64,000 nucleotides of DNA from Chitinophaga oryzae (GTDB taxonomy: Bacteria > Bacteroidota > Bacteroidia > Chitinophagales > Chitinophagaceae): positions 1,302,001 to 1,366,000 of the forward strand of contig NZ_CP051204.2 in assembly GCF_012516375.2 (NCBI RefSeq), in the 5' to 3' direction. The position numbers and the translations under genes are program-made. The first letter of the stretch is position 1. Every line of letters begins with the position of its first letter. This document shows positions 1 through 11,600 of the stretch, piece by piece. Under the pieces are notes generated by a model. The model was not told the DNA's origin. It did not search any database and saw only the letters and a program-made list of their open reading frames with translations.

Positions 1-34
1 TTAAAAAGATACCGTCAGGATGATAAAAACGTTG

Positions 35-1924
35 ATGCGTAAAGGTTATATAGCAGCAGGCGTGATATTATGCTGTTTATTGTTGCCGCTGCCGGAAAGC
101 AGCGGTCAGGCAGCTATATTGCCCCGTTTGCAGCGTGACCTGGCGCAACAGCATGACAGCGCCGGTTATGTATCGGTATTAGGCAAGATCGGCGCGTTGT
201 ATGCCAGCGTCCACCTCGACAGCTCCTTCTACTATGCCCGCCAGGTGCTGGAAATCGCCAGCCGCCGCCGGGACCTTAAAGGCATGGCAGACGCCAATAA
301 TATGCTGGGATGGTATTATACCGCTAAAACAGACTATAACGTAGGTATCCAGTATGCGTATAAGGCGCTGCTGCTCAATGCGCAGCTGGGGGATTCCGCG
401 CAGATGGTCCGTTCGCTGAACATTATTTACGGCTGTTACAAAAACTCGGGCCACCCTGAGGAAGCCAATAATTATTTCTACCGTGCTTTTCATATGGCCA
501 ACCGCCTCCCGCCGGATAAAGACTCTATGGCAGCCACCATGCTGGTCAACTACGCATGGCGTTTTTTCGGCGACAGCACTAAAACAGACTCTGTCCGCCT
601 GGTGTTGCGCAGGGCCGGCGCCATCCTGAAGAAATATCCCGACAGCAGGGCTGCTTTTTATGTCGCCGCATTTGAGGCCGACCTCATGGTGCAGGCGGGT
701 AAAGGGAAAGCGGCAGAAGAGCGCATCTACGCCCTTGCTGACCTGGCCCGGAAAAAAGGAATGCCTTACGTAGCCATGGACATGTATGGCCGGCTGTACG
801 ACTTTCAGCGCCTGGGTTACTTTGCCGATTCCACCCGTTACCAGGAGCAGGCGTACGAAGTGGCGCGGCAATCCGCCAGCATGGAACTGAACCTCTACTG
901 GCTGGGACGGTTGTACGATTATTACCGCCATCATCGGCAGCCGGAACGGGTAGTGTATTATGGTAATGAAATTATGCGGCTGGCGGCAAAAGACCGCTAT
1001 CACAACAATCAGCCTCAGGCGGCCTACATCGATTTTTTCCTGAAGGAAAAAAAACTGGAGGCGCTGTCCCTCTCCACCCGGATGCAACAGCAGGAGCTGG
1101 AAAAAGAACTGGCGGAGAAAAAGAACCGCTCCCTCATTGTGGCGGGGCTGCTGATCATCATATTCCTGTTGCTGGCACTGCTGACCAGCAGGTATCTGCA
1201 TTACCGCCGCTGGAAACAACAGGAAAACGCGCTGGCCTTCAGTTATGTGCAGCTGGCTAAAAACAATACTGCCCTGACGGAGAACGATCTCTTTAAGACC
1301 AGGCTGATCAGTATGCTGGCTACCGACTTCAGAACGCCGCTGCACCATATCATTGCGGTGGCCGACCAGCTGAAGACCGGTACGCTCACGCAACCGGAGG
1401 TGGTAAGCCTGTTAAAACAGATCGGTAATGCATCCCGGAAAACGCTGGACGCCTTTAACAACATCCTGAAATGGCTGAAGCTACAGTTGTCAGGCTTCGT
1501 TTACAAGCCGGCCACCACGGAGTTACTGCCGGTGATCGCGGAAGCGCTGGAGCCGCTGCAGACGGAAATCAGGGATAAGCAGCTGACCATTGTGAACAGG
1601 GTAGGACCACGGCTCACGGTGATTGCAGACAGGGAGATACTGCAGCTGGTGAATGTGCAGTTGTTGCAGGTGGCAGTCACCACCGCCCGGCCCGGCACCC
1701 TGCTCCTCATCTCCTCTTACGGGGAAAAGGGAAAAGTAACCGTACGGTTCATGGCCGATGGTGGCGCCTCCACCCGTAAGTTGCTCGAAGAACTGAAAGA
1801 CAAAGAACACAATATTTTCGCGTTAGGGATTATTATCAGCCGGGACTTTATGCAAAAGATGAAAGGAGGCCTCGTCGTGGAAGAAGAAGCGGAAGGGTTT
1901 CTCATGATGGAGTACACGATTTAA
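35..1924 (+). CDS. TPR-repeat membrane protein with degenerate histidine-kinase-like C-terminus (copy 1)
   Basis: An N-terminal signal-like segment (MRKGYIAAGVILCCLL) is followed by about 330 residues of helical TPR-like repeats, probably periplasmic. A coiled coil rich in Q/E/K comes next, then one membrane segment (SLIVAGLLIIIFLLLALL, near residue 370) and a cytoplasmic region laid out like HisKA plus HATPase_c. The H-box reads LATDFRTPL where active kinases have SHELRTPL, so the phospho-acceptor His is Thr (codon at 1322-1324). The N-box lacks its Asn (LLQVAVTTA) and no DxGxG box is visible, so catalysis is unlikely. The start at 35 matches the MRK start of the paralogue downstream; an in-frame ATG at 20 is the alternative. 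The gene lies 25 bp ahead of its paralogue and no response regulator is visible. Role unknown; a signalling scaffold or ligand-sensing pseudokinase is an inference. Confidence 0.75.
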   Translation: MRKGYIAAGVILCCLLLPLPESSGQAAILPRLQRDLAQQHDSAGYVSVLGKIGALYASVHLDSSFYYARQVLEIASRRRDLKGMADANNMLGWYYTAKTDYNVGIQYAYKALLLNAQLGDSAQMVRSLNIIYGCYKNSGHPEEANNYFYRAFHMANRLPPDKDSMAATMLVNYAWRFFGDSTKTDSVRLVLRRAGAILKKYPDSRAAFYVAAFEADLMVQAGKGKAAEERIYALADLARKKGMPYVAMDMYGRLYDFQRLGYFADSTRYQEQAYEVARQSASMELNLYWLGRLYDYYRHHRQPERVVYYGNEIMRLAAKDRYHNNQPQAAYIDFFLKEKKLEALSLSTRMQQQELEKELAEKKNRSLIVAGLLIIIFLLLALLTSRYLHYRRWKQQENALAFSYVQLAKNNTALTENDLFKTRLISMLATDFRTPLHHIIAVADQLKTGTLTQPEVVSLLKQIGNASRKTLDAFNNILKWLKLQLSGFVYKPATTELLPVIAEALEPLQTEIRDKQLTIVNRVGPRLTVIADREILQLVNVQLLQVAVTTARPGTLLLISSYGEKGKVTVRFMADGGASTRKLLEELKDKEHNIFALGIIISRDFMQKMKGGLVVEEEAEGFLMMEYTI

Positions 1925-1949
1925 GACCACAGTGTTCCATTCAACGTAT

Positions 1950-3827
1950 ATGCGTAAGTGTTATTTCACTGCTTTACTGTCCCTGTTGGGCTGGCGCGTG
2001 ATGCCGCAGACACCACAGCTGCCGGAACTGCGGCAGGAGCTGTCGCGCCAGCGTGACAGCGCGGGCTACCTTGCGGTCCTGGGCCGGATAAGTGCGTTAT
2101 ACGCCGTAATCAACGTGGACAGCAGCTTTCAGTACGCCCTAAAAGTGCGCGACATGGCCGCACGGCTGCACGACGCCAGGGGGCAGGCCGACGCGAACGA
2201 CCTGATGAGCTGGTATTACGCCCTGAAAACAGATTTCGGCGTGGCGGGCATCTATGCCTACAGGGCCCTCAAAATACATGAACAACTGGGAGATTCCGCC
2301 CGGGTAGCCAAAACGCTCAGCAATATTTACCTGTACTATCGAAATACCGGCCGGAAGGAAGACGCCAACAACTATTTCTACCGGGCATTTAAGATGGCCA
2401 GCCGGCTGCCTCCGGACAATGATTCCGTGTATGGGATCCTGTTGATTAATTACGTCATGCGTTTTTATAAAGACAGCACCCATGCAGATTCGGTACACTG
2501 GGCATTAAAACGGGCGCGGCAGGTAGTGGATAAATACCCGCGCTCAAAAATCGGTTTTTATATAGATGCCTATTCGCTGAACGACCTGGTACAACGGGGA
2601 CAGGGAAGGCAGGCGGAAGAAGCCATCTACCGGCTGGCAGATAACGCATTGCGTGCCGGGATGCCTTATGTGGCTATGGACATGTATGGACGGCTGGACG
2701 ATTTTCCCCGTATGGGTTACCATCCCGATACCGTCAGGTACCAGGAAAAAGCATATCGGTTAGGAGTGCAAACCGGTAGTATCGGGTTGAATCTCTACTG
2801 GCTGGCGCGACTATACGACTATTACCAGCAGAAGCAGGATAACGCCCGCATGGTGCAGTATGGCCGGGAGATTATGCAACTGGCGGCAGAGAAGCGTTAC
2901 CAGCCTAACGCACATTCCTTTGATTACATCGGAATTTTCCTGAAGGAGAAAGCCGTATCCGACCTGGCGCAGAAGAACAGGCATCAGCAGCAGGTGCTGG
3001 CTGCTGAACTGGCGGCATCGGACAACAACCGGTTGCTGGCAGTGGGCGTGCTGATCGTGCTGGTGTTATTCCTGGTAGTGGCCTTTGAGCGGTATTGGCA
3101 TTACCAGCGGCTAAAACAACAGGATGAAGCGCTGCTGCGGAGCTACCGGGATATGGCGGCAGTCAACGCGGCGCTGACGGAAACGGACGCTTTTAAAAAT
3201 AAGCTGATAAGTATACTGGCGCGGGACTTCCGGGGACCATTGGTACATCTGACCGAGGTAGCGGCACGGTTCAGGTCGGGTAAACTGTCAAAAGCGGAAA
3301 TGGCCAGCTGGCTCAGGCACATCAGCGCCACTTCCGGACAGGTACTGGAAGTTTTTGACAATATTCTCAAATGGCTGCGGCTGCAGCTGTCCGGTTATCG
3401 TTATGAGCCGGTGCGCTGCCGGCTGCTGCCGCTGATGCAGAGCGCCCTGGGACCGCTGGAAGCCGAGCTGGAGAAGAAGCGGCTGGTGGTAAAGAACTAT
3501 ATTCCGGACAACGTATCAGCGCTGGCAGACGAGGAGATGCTGAAACTGGTGAACATACAGCTGTTGCAAATAGCGGTGGCCGTAGCCGTGACAGGCAGTA
3601 TGCTGGAAATAACCGTTGACCAGACGATGGGGCAAACGGAAGTGCATATAAAAGCAAAGACAGGGGAAGATGTCCGTTTTGTGCTGGCCGGACTGGAAAA
3701 CTGGCAGGACAATGGGTGGGCGTTGGGGTTGGTGATCAGCCGGGACCTGATGAAGATGATGAAGGGCTATATTATAGCAGAAGGCCAGGAACATTCGTAC
3801 CTGGCCTTCGGGTATATTTTACCGTGA
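1950..3827 (+). CDS. TPR-repeat membrane protein with degenerate histidine-kinase-like C-terminus (copy 2)
   Basis: This is a tandem paralogue of the preceding gene with the same order: signal-like N-terminus, TPR-like region, coiled coil, one membrane segment (LLAVGVLIVLVLFLVV) and a HisKA/HATPase-like tail. Similarity is strongest in the last TPRs (both contain AMDMYGRL and NLYWL.RLYDYY). The H-box is LARDFRGPL, with Arg (codon 3222-3224) in place of His, and the ATP-binding boxes are degenerate. ATG at 1950 is chosen because it gives MRK as in copy 1; an in-frame GTG at 1932 would add six residues. The gene is probably co-transcribed with copy 1 and ends 4 bp from the convergent fabH. Function unknown. 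Confidence 0.75.
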   Translation: MRKCYFTALLSLLGWRVMPQTPQLPELRQELSRQRDSAGYLAVLGRISALYAVINVDSSFQYALKVRDMAARLHDARGQADANDLMSWYYALKTDFGVAGIYAYRALKIHEQLGDSARVAKTLSNIYLYYRNTGRKEDANNYFYRAFKMASRLPPDNDSVYGILLINYVMRFYKDSTHADSVHWALKRARQVVDKYPRSKIGFYIDAYSLNDLVQRGQGRQAEEAIYRLADNALRAGMPYVAMDMYGRLDDFPRMGYHPDTVRYQEKAYRLGVQTGSIGLNLYWLARLYDYYQQKQDNARMVQYGREIMQLAAEKRYQPNAHSFDYIGIFLKEKAVSDLAQKNRHQQQVLAAELAASDNNRLLAVGVLIVLVLFLVVAFERYWHYQRLKQQDEALLRSYRDMAAVNAALTETDAFKNKLISILARDFRGPLVHLTEVAARFRSGKLSKAEMASWLRHISATSGQVLEVFDNILKWLRLQLSGYRYEPVRCRLLPLMQSALGPLEAELEKKRLVVKNYIPDNVSALADEEMLKLVNIQLLQIAVAVAVTGSMLEITVDQTMGQTEVHIKAKTGEDVRFVLAGLENWQDNGWALGLVISRDLMKMMKGYIIAEGQEHSYLAFGYILP

Positions 3828-3831
3828 AAAA

Positions 3832-4842
3832 TTACTTACCGTATTTCTCGCCGTCGTAAGCCCACTTGATATAGCTGGCGCCCCAGGTGAAGCCCCCGCC
3901 AAATGCGGCCATGATAAGGTTATCGCCTTTTTTCAGTTGTTTTTCGTAGTCCCACAGGCATAAAGGAATGGTGCCCGCGGTGGTGTTGCCATAGCGGTGG
4001 ATGTTCATCATTACCTTTTCTTCCGGCAGGTTGATGTATTGCGCAGTGGCTGCGATGATACGTTTGTTGGCCTGGTGCGGAACGAGCCAGGCGATGTTTT
4101 CCGCAGTGAGGTTATTGCGCTCGAGGATGCCGTTGGCCGCTTCGGACATATTGGAAACAGCGTATTTGAATACCATTTTGCCTTCCTGGTACACGAAGTG
4201 TTCACGGTTCTGCACTGTCTCGATGGTGGCAGGTTTTACAGAGCCGCCGGCTTTCATGTGCAGGTATTCGCGGCCGTGGCCATCGCTTTTCAGGATGCTG
4301 TCCAGTACACCGTATCCTTCGTGGTTGGGCTCCAGCAGTACGCCGCCGCCGCCGTCGCCGAAGATGATGCAGGTAGTTCTGTCTGTATAGTCCATGATAG
4401 CGCTCATTTTGTCGGCGCCAATCACCATTACTTTCTGATAGCGGCCACTTTCAATGAACCGGGCGCCGGTGTCCAGTGCGTACAGGAAGCCGGAGCAGGC
4501 AGCGCTGATGTCGAAACCAAATGCATTTTTTGCACCGATTTTATCTGTTACAACATTGGCTGTGGCGGGGAAGGTCATGTCGGGGGTTACGGTGGCAACG
4601 ATCAGCAGGTCGATGTCTTCTGGGGTGATGCCTCTCTTTCGGCAGATTTCAAGGGCGATGGGCACACATAAGTCGGAGGTACCTTTTCCTTCTCCTTTGA
4701 GAATTCTTCTTTCTGAGATGCCTGTTCTGGTTAAAATCCACTCGTCTGTTGTGTCTACCAGTTTTTCCAGTTCCTGATTGGTCAGCACGTAGTCAGGAAC
4801 ATATCCACCCACCGCTGTAATAGCGGCCGTAATTTTATTCAT
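3832..4842 (-). CDS. fabH: beta-ketoacyl-ACP synthase III
   Basis: FabH starts fatty acid synthesis by condensing acetyl-CoA (or a branched acyl-CoA in iso-fatty-acid makers such as many Bacteroidota) with malonyl-ACP in the cytoplasm. The 336 residues match the family length. The Cys-His-Asn triad is visible: Cys in AACSGFLYA, His in LVPHQANKRI and Asn in GNTTAGTIPL. The N-terminal GGYVPDYVLTN and the DEWILTRTGI segment are typical. The gene is convergent with the TPR protein, only 4 bp away, and divergent from ruvA across a 190-bp intergenic region. Confidence 0.95.
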   Translation of the reverse strand: MNKITAAITAVGGYVPDYVLTNQELEKLVDTTDEWILTRTGISERRILKGEGKGTSDLCVPIALEICRKRGITPEDIDLLIVATVTPDMTFPATANVVTDKIGAKNAFGFDISAACSGFLYALDTGARFIESGRYQKVMVIGADKMSAIMDYTDRTTCIIFGDGGGGVLLEPNHEGYGVLDSILKSDGHGREYLHMKAGGSVKPATIETVQNREHFVYQEGKMVFKYAVSNMSEAANGILERNNLTAENIAWLVPHQANKRIIAATAQYINLPEEKVMMNIHRYGNTTAGTIPLCLWDYEKQLKKGDNLIMAAFGGGFTWGASYIKWAYDGEKYGK

Positions 4843-5034
4843 ATAAACTAAATATGTGTTTAAATCGAGGCGTAAAAATACGATATAAACGAATATTTCC
4901 TAAAAAAGTCCCATATGAACCCGTTAAAGGCTTGTCAATCCGTTAAAAGTTAGCATCTTTGCCGTTATTATCACAGGGATAAATTATTCCTCTTTTTTCG
5001 TAAGTTTAAGTAAATTATCGAACCTTTACCTTCT

Positions 5035-5625
5035 ATGATCGCTTATTTGGATGGAAAATTGGCTTATAAGTCACCGGCTTTGGTTCATATGGATGTGCAC
5101 GGAGTAGGGTATGAAGTTCAGATCAGTCTGAACACCTATTCGAGGATACAGGGCCTGGACAGCTGCAAATTGTTAACCTTCCTGCAGATCAAAGAGGATG
5201 CACATACGCTGTATGGTTTTTTCGAGGAAGCAGAAAAAAACCTCTTTTTATTGCTGATCAGCGTATCGGGAGTAGGCGCCAGTACGGCGAGAATGATGTT
5301 GTCTTCTCTTCAACCGGAAGACGTCCAGCGGGCCATCATGATGGAAAACGAGAAAATGCTGGAGAGTGTAAAAGGCATAGGGGCCAAAACAGCCAAAAGA
5401 ATTATTCTGGAGCTAAAAGATAAGGTTAAGAAACAAAAGGATACAGTCGGAATACAATTATCTGCCTCTGTAAACAATACAATTCATGAAGATGCGTTAA
5501 ATGCTCTGGTAACCCTTGGCATAGCCCGAAATATGGCGGATGCGGCTATCCAGAGAGTTATGAAGAACGAACCACTATTGCAAAACTTGGAAGAGCTGAT
5601 CAAAAAGGCCCTGAAGAGTTTATAA
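5035..5625 (+). CDS. ruvA: Holliday junction branch migration protein RuvA
   Basis: RuvA binds four-way DNA junctions as a tetramer or octamer and loads the RuvB motor. The 196 residues show domain I (MIAYLDGKLAYKSPA, OB fold), domain II with helix-hairpin-helix motifs (LLISVSGVGASTARMML and VKGIGAKTAKRIILELK) and a C-terminal domain III that binds RuvB (ALNALVTLGI onward). It sits 33 bp ahead of sprA in the same direction, an arrangement also seen in gliding Bacteroidota. A -7-like box (ATCTTTG near 4955) lies upstream. ruvB and ruvC are not in the window. Confidence 0.96.
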   Translation: MIAYLDGKLAYKSPALVHMDVHGVGYEVQISLNTYSRIQGLDSCKLLTFLQIKEDAHTLYGFFEEAEKNLFLLLISVSGVGASTARMMLSSLQPEDVQRAIMMENEKMLESVKGIGAKTAKRIILELKDKVKKQKDTVGIQLSASVNNTIHEDALNALVTLGIARNMADAAIQRVMKNEPLLQNLEELIKKALKSL

Positions 5626-5658
5626 TTATATCAAGACCTCTATAAAAACCTATTTTTC

Positions 5659-8600
5659 TTGGCAAGAAGGACTTATTATGGCGCTTTTGCAGTAATAGGA
5701 ATTGTATCTTTTATCATTGTTGACACCGCCGCAAGGGATCGATCCGGGAATTTTCATTTTTTGAGCAGAACGAGCTGGAAGTCGGACACCACAATTACTG
5801 GTAATACCAAAATCGATACTACCGGAAGGAAAGATACCTTGAAATATCCCCTAAAGGACAGGCGCGGCCCCAGTATATCTGATCCGGCGTCCAGGAACGC
5901 TATCGACCTGAACGACCCGGCCAATATCAACAAAACAGTAGAATACGATCCCGTTACCAAACAATACACTGTTACCGAAAAAATCGGCAACCAGAATTAC
6001 CGTAACCCTACTTATATGAACTTCGACGAGTTCTATAAGCTCCAGTCGGCACAAAGCGAAAAAAACTACTGGCAGAAAAGGGCCAGCGCCCTGGGTAACC
6101 TCAACCAACGGGGCAACGGGCCGCTGCTGTATAACGGTAACAACCTGTTTGACCGCATCTTCGGCGGCAGTAAAGTAGATATCCGCCCCCAGGGTAGCCT
6201 GGACCTTACCTTTGGCTACCAGGGCCAGAATATCAAAAACCCCGTACTGGTGGAACAAGCCCGTAAAAACGGCGGGTTCAACTTCGACATGGGCATCAAC
6301 ATGAACGTCACCGGCAGGATAGGGGATAAACTGAAACTCATCACCAACTATAACACCCAGTCCACCTTCGATTTCGAAAACCAGGTGAAACTGGAATACA
6401 CCGGTTATAACGACGAGATTATCAAGAAGATAGAAGCCGGTAACGTCAGCTTTCCGCTCCGCAGCTCCCTGATATCGGGTATCCAGTCCCTCTTCGGGGT
6501 GAAAACACAACTGCAGTTCGGCCGACTCACCGTTACCAGCGTGCTGTCTAACCAGAAGTCGCAGAAACAAAACCTCATGCTCAAAGGCGGCACCATGGTG
6601 CAGGACTATAACATCCGGGCCGACGAGTATGAAGACAACCGCCACTTCCTGCTGGCGCAGTTCTTCCGCGATACCTTCAACTACGCCATGTCCAACCTCC
6701 CCATCATCCGCTCCCTGTCCAACATCACGCGGATCGAGGTATGGGTGACGAATAAAACCGGGGCTACCACCCAAACCCGCGACATCGTAGGCCTGATGGA
6801 CCTCGGGGAATACAAACCGTATAACCCTAATATCAGGGTAAACACTACCTCCCATCTGCCGGACAGGGCTACGAACGACCTGTATCAGAACCTGATCCGC
6901 GATGCGGCCAGCCGTAACACCAGCATCGTCGTAAGCCGGTTGCTGGCTTTGGGCCTTAAACCCGTTTCGGAATTTGAAAAGACATTCGCCCGTAAACTGG
7001 ACTCCACCGAGTATACCATCAACAAACAACTGGGCTTCATCTCCCTTAACCAACAGCTGCAGCCGGACGAAGTACTGGCGGTGGCTTACCAGTATACCTA
7101 TAACGGCCGTACCTACCAGGTGGGTGAATTCTCACAGGATGTACCGCCGGACCAGAACAACAGCGCCAACTCCCCGGTGCTGTTCCTGAAATTGCTCAAA
7201 GCCACGTCCGCCCGTCCGGTATTGCCTATCTGGCAGCTGATGATGAAAAACATCTACGCCACCGGCGCCTTCCAGGTGAACAAGGAAGACTTTAAAATGG
7301 ACGTGTTCTATAAAGACCCCGGTGCGGAAAACAGGCCTCCCAGCGATAAACGTTACCTGCCGGACGGCAAAAATGAATATGCCGGCGCCCCGATCATTAC
7401 CGTGTTAAACCTGGACCGTCTCAACAACCAGCTGGATCCCCAGCCCGACGGCGTGTTTGACTACGTGGAAGGTTACACGATCAATTCCCTGACCGGCAAA
7501 ATCATGTTCCCCATGCTGGAACCGTTTGCCGACGGTCTGAAAAAAGCATTCGGCGGAGACGCTGCCCTCGAAAAACAATACCTGTACCGGGTGCTCTACG
7601 ACTCCATCAAAGTGGTGGCGCAGCAGTTCCCACAGCTGAACCGCTATGTGATCCGCGGTTCCTATAAGTCGGCCAACTCGTCGGAAATTAACCTTGGCGG
7701 GGGGATCACTATCCCGCCCGGTTCCGTGACCGTTACCGCCGGCGGCCAGTTGCTGCGCGAAAACGTGGACTACATCATCGACTATAACCTCGGCAGGCTT
7801 AAAATTATCAACGGCGGGGTACTCAACTCCGGCGTGCCGATCAACGTACAGTTTGAAAATAACGCCTTGTTCGGGCAGCAGGTCCGTAACTACTTCGGTA
7901 CCCGCCTCGATTACCTGGTAAATGATAAACTCAGCATCGGCGGTACCATCGTCCGCATGAGCGAACGGCCCTACTACCAGAAAGTGAACTACGGCGAAGA
8001 CCCTATCAAGAACACCATGGTAGGCCTCGACGTGAACTACGCTTCTGAATGGAAAGGCCTCACGCGCTTCCTCGATAAACTGCCCAACTACAGCACCACC
8101 GCACCTTCCAGCATCCTGTTCACCGGTGAGGTGGCCCGCCTGTTCCCCGGCCACAGTAAACTGATCAACCAGGCCGGCAGCAAACAGGGTACTGCTTTTA
8201 TCGATGACTTCGAAGGGGTGAAAAGCGGTTATGACCTCAAATTTCCGGCTACCAGCTGGGCGCTGGCTTCCACGCCGAAAGGAGCCACTAACTCGTCCGG
8301 TACGGTGCTCTTCCCGGAAGCGGAAGAAAGCAACGTCTTTGAATATGGTAAGAACAGGGCTAAACTGGCCTGGTATATCCTGGAGCCTACGCTCCAGCTG
8401 CCCAAATCGCCCAACCTGCCGGCAGGCATCTCCCTGGATGACCAGTCTGATCCCCGTGTAAGGCTTGTATACCAGAAAGAAGTGTTCCGTAACAGGTCCA
8501 CCGACTTCGGCCAAAGCCAGCTCAGTACCCTCGACCTTGCCTATTATCCTACCGAAAGAGGCCCGTATAACTTCACCAACAACCCGCTGGCCATGGACCG

Positions 8601-11600
8601 TAACGGTAAACTGGCCCGCCCCAGAACAAGATGGGGTGGTATCATGCGCGCCATCGACAACAGCGACTTCGAAACAGCCAATATCGAATATATCGAGTTC
8701 TGGATACAGGACCCCTTCATCAAAACGCCCGGCAGCAATGGCGGTTCCCTTTACTTCAACCTGGGTAACGTTTCTGAAGACATCCTCAAAGACTCAAAGA
8801 AATTCTTCGAAAACGGTATGCCCGACCCGCGGCAGGAGCCGAATAAAATCGATTCCTCCAAGTGGGGACGCCAGCCTAAGTTCCAGCAGCAGATTACCCA
8901 GGCCTTCGACAACGACCCCAACATCCGGGCCTACCAGGACGTGGGATATGACGGTCTGAAATCTACGGACGAAGCGGCATTCTACAGAAGTTATATGGAC
9001 ACGCTGGCCCAAAACTTTGGGGGCTCACCGGTATTCCAGCAGGCGCAGAGAGACCCGTCCAACGACGACTACAAACACTATCGCAACTCCGATTACGACG
9101 CTGCCCGCGCCGGTATCCTGGAACGTTATAAAAACTACAGCAACCCGGAAGGCAACTCCCCGGTGTCCGATCCGAAATCCACCTTCTCTACTGCGGCCAC
9201 CAACATCCCCGAATCGGAAGATCTGAACAGGGATAATACCATGAACGAAACGGAAGAATACTTCCAGTACCGGGTAGACCTCAAGCCGGGCATGGCAGTG
9301 GGTTCCAACTTTATCGTGGATAAGATAGAAGCGCCGGTAGACCTGCCCAACGGCCAGAAAACGAACGAAACATGGTACCAGTTCAAAATTCCGCTGAACC
9401 AGTTCAATGCGAAAGTGGGCAACATCCCCGACTTCAAGTCCATCCGCTTCATGCGTATGTTCCTCACCGACTTCGCCGATCCGGTAGTGGTACGTTTCGC
9501 CAAACTGGAACTGGTGCGCAGCCAATGGCGCCGTTATATGTATGAACTGAGACCAGGCGACCCTGTGCCCCTGGACCAGACCACTACTTTTAACTCCTCT
9601 GCTGTAAATATTGAAGAGAACTCCTCCCGCAGCCCCATTCCTTATGTGCTGCCGCCGGGAGTGGTAAGACAGAATACCATCAGCACCAACAACACCACCC
9701 TGCAGCTGAATGAACAGTCCCTGTCCGTTCAGGTATGTAACCTGCAGGACGGCGAAGTACGTGCCCTGTATAAAACACTCAACATGGACCTGCGCCAGTA
9801 CAAGAAAATGGAAATGTACATGCACGCAGAAGCCGTGGGCTCCGCCACCGCGCTGAAAGACGGCCAGGTACAAGCCGTGATCCGCATCGGTAGCGACTTC
9901 GTGAGCAACTACTACGAATACCGCATCCCGCTGAAAGTAACAGCATGGAACTCAAAAGCGCCGATTGAGATCTGGCCCGACGGCAACAACATGCAACTCA
10001 TCATGGAGCGCCTGAGCCAGCTGAAACAAAAACGTAACATGTGCGATTCCTGCTCTCCGCTGCAGGCATATCCCATGACACCGGTGGCCGACGAATTCGG
10101 CAACTTCATGTCGGTAGTAGGTAACCCCAGCCTGGGCGACGCCCGCACCATGATGATCGGTGTCCTGAACCCGAAAGACGACGGCCTGCCGCGCTGCGCC
10201 GAGGTATGGTTCGACGAACTGCGGCTGTCAGACTTCGACGAAAAAGGCGGCTACGCAGCACTGGCAAGGGTAGACGTGCAGCTGGCTGACCTGGGTACCA
10301 TCTCCGTGTCCGGAAACATGCACACCGCCGGCTTCGGTAACATCGACCAGCGCGTAAATGAACGCTTCCGCGATAACTTCCTGCAATACGATGCCGCCGC
10401 CAACCTGGACCTGGGTAAACTGCTGCCGAAGAGCGCAGGCATGTCTATCCCGGTATACGCCGGCTATTCACAGGCTGTCAGCAACCCGGAATATGATCCT
10501 TACGATCTTGATATCAAACTGAAGGACAAACTGGCGCTGGCAAGGTCCCGGTGGGAAAGGGATTCCATGCGTAAGAATGCGCAGGACTTTACCTCTATCA
10601 CCAGCCTCAACTTTACCAACGTCCGGAAACTCAATACACGGCAGGGTAAACGGCACCTGTGGGATATCGAGAACTTCGATATCAGCTACTCTTTTTCACA
10701 GATCAACCGGCATAACCCGCTTATCCAGAGCGACCTGCTGACGAAGCATCGCGGCGGTATCGGTTATAACTATTCCGGTCAGCCGAAATACCTGGAGCCG
10801 TTCAAAAAACTAATCAAAACCAAAACACACTGGCTGGACCTCATACGGGATTTCAACGTCAATTATGTGCCGTCTATCATCAGCTTCCGGGCAGACATTA
10901 TCCGGCAGTTCGGGGCATCGCGTATCCGTAACGTAGGCGGTGATGTGAAATACCAGTTGCCCGAAACATATGACAAGTACTTCACGTTCGACCGGTATTA
11001 TACCCTGAAGTGGGACATCACCCGCAGCATCAATATAGAATTCAATGCGGTGAACAACTCCCGCGTAGACGAGCCTGCGGGAAGAATCAACACCGGCGCG
11101 AAGAAAGACACCATCTGGCGCAACTTCTTCAAAGGCGGCCGTTCGGTGAACTACATGCATAACGCCAACTTTACCTATACGCTGCCTACCGCCAAGTTCC
11201 CGGCCCTGAGCTGGACCAACGTGGCTTTCGGCTACAGCACGGAATATCGCTGGACCGGCGCTTCCAGGCTGGCGCTCTACCTGGGTAACGCCATCGAAAA
11301 CAGTATGCAGAAAACACTGACGGCAGAGTTTAAGTTTGTGGAGTTGTATAACAAGTCCAAATTCCTCCGCCAGGTAAATGCCCGCAAACCGGTGTCCAAT
11401 AACAACAACCAGAACAAAAACAATAACAATAACAACAACCAGCAGAATAATCAGCAGAACAATAACCAGTCGTCCGGCGAAGAAATTTCACCATGGATAA
11501 AAGCGGTGTTGAAACCGCTGATGGCCCTGAAGCGGGTAGGCTTCAACTATAATGAAAATGCCGGTACCCGTTTGCCTGGTTACCTGGACAGCGCCAAGCT

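Noticed and set aside
5851..7053. 400-residue open frame antisense to sprA, and similar long antisense frames over the sprA, TonB-receptor and lnt genes
   Set aside because: They are shadows of GC-biased third positions in real genes, with no recognisable domain.
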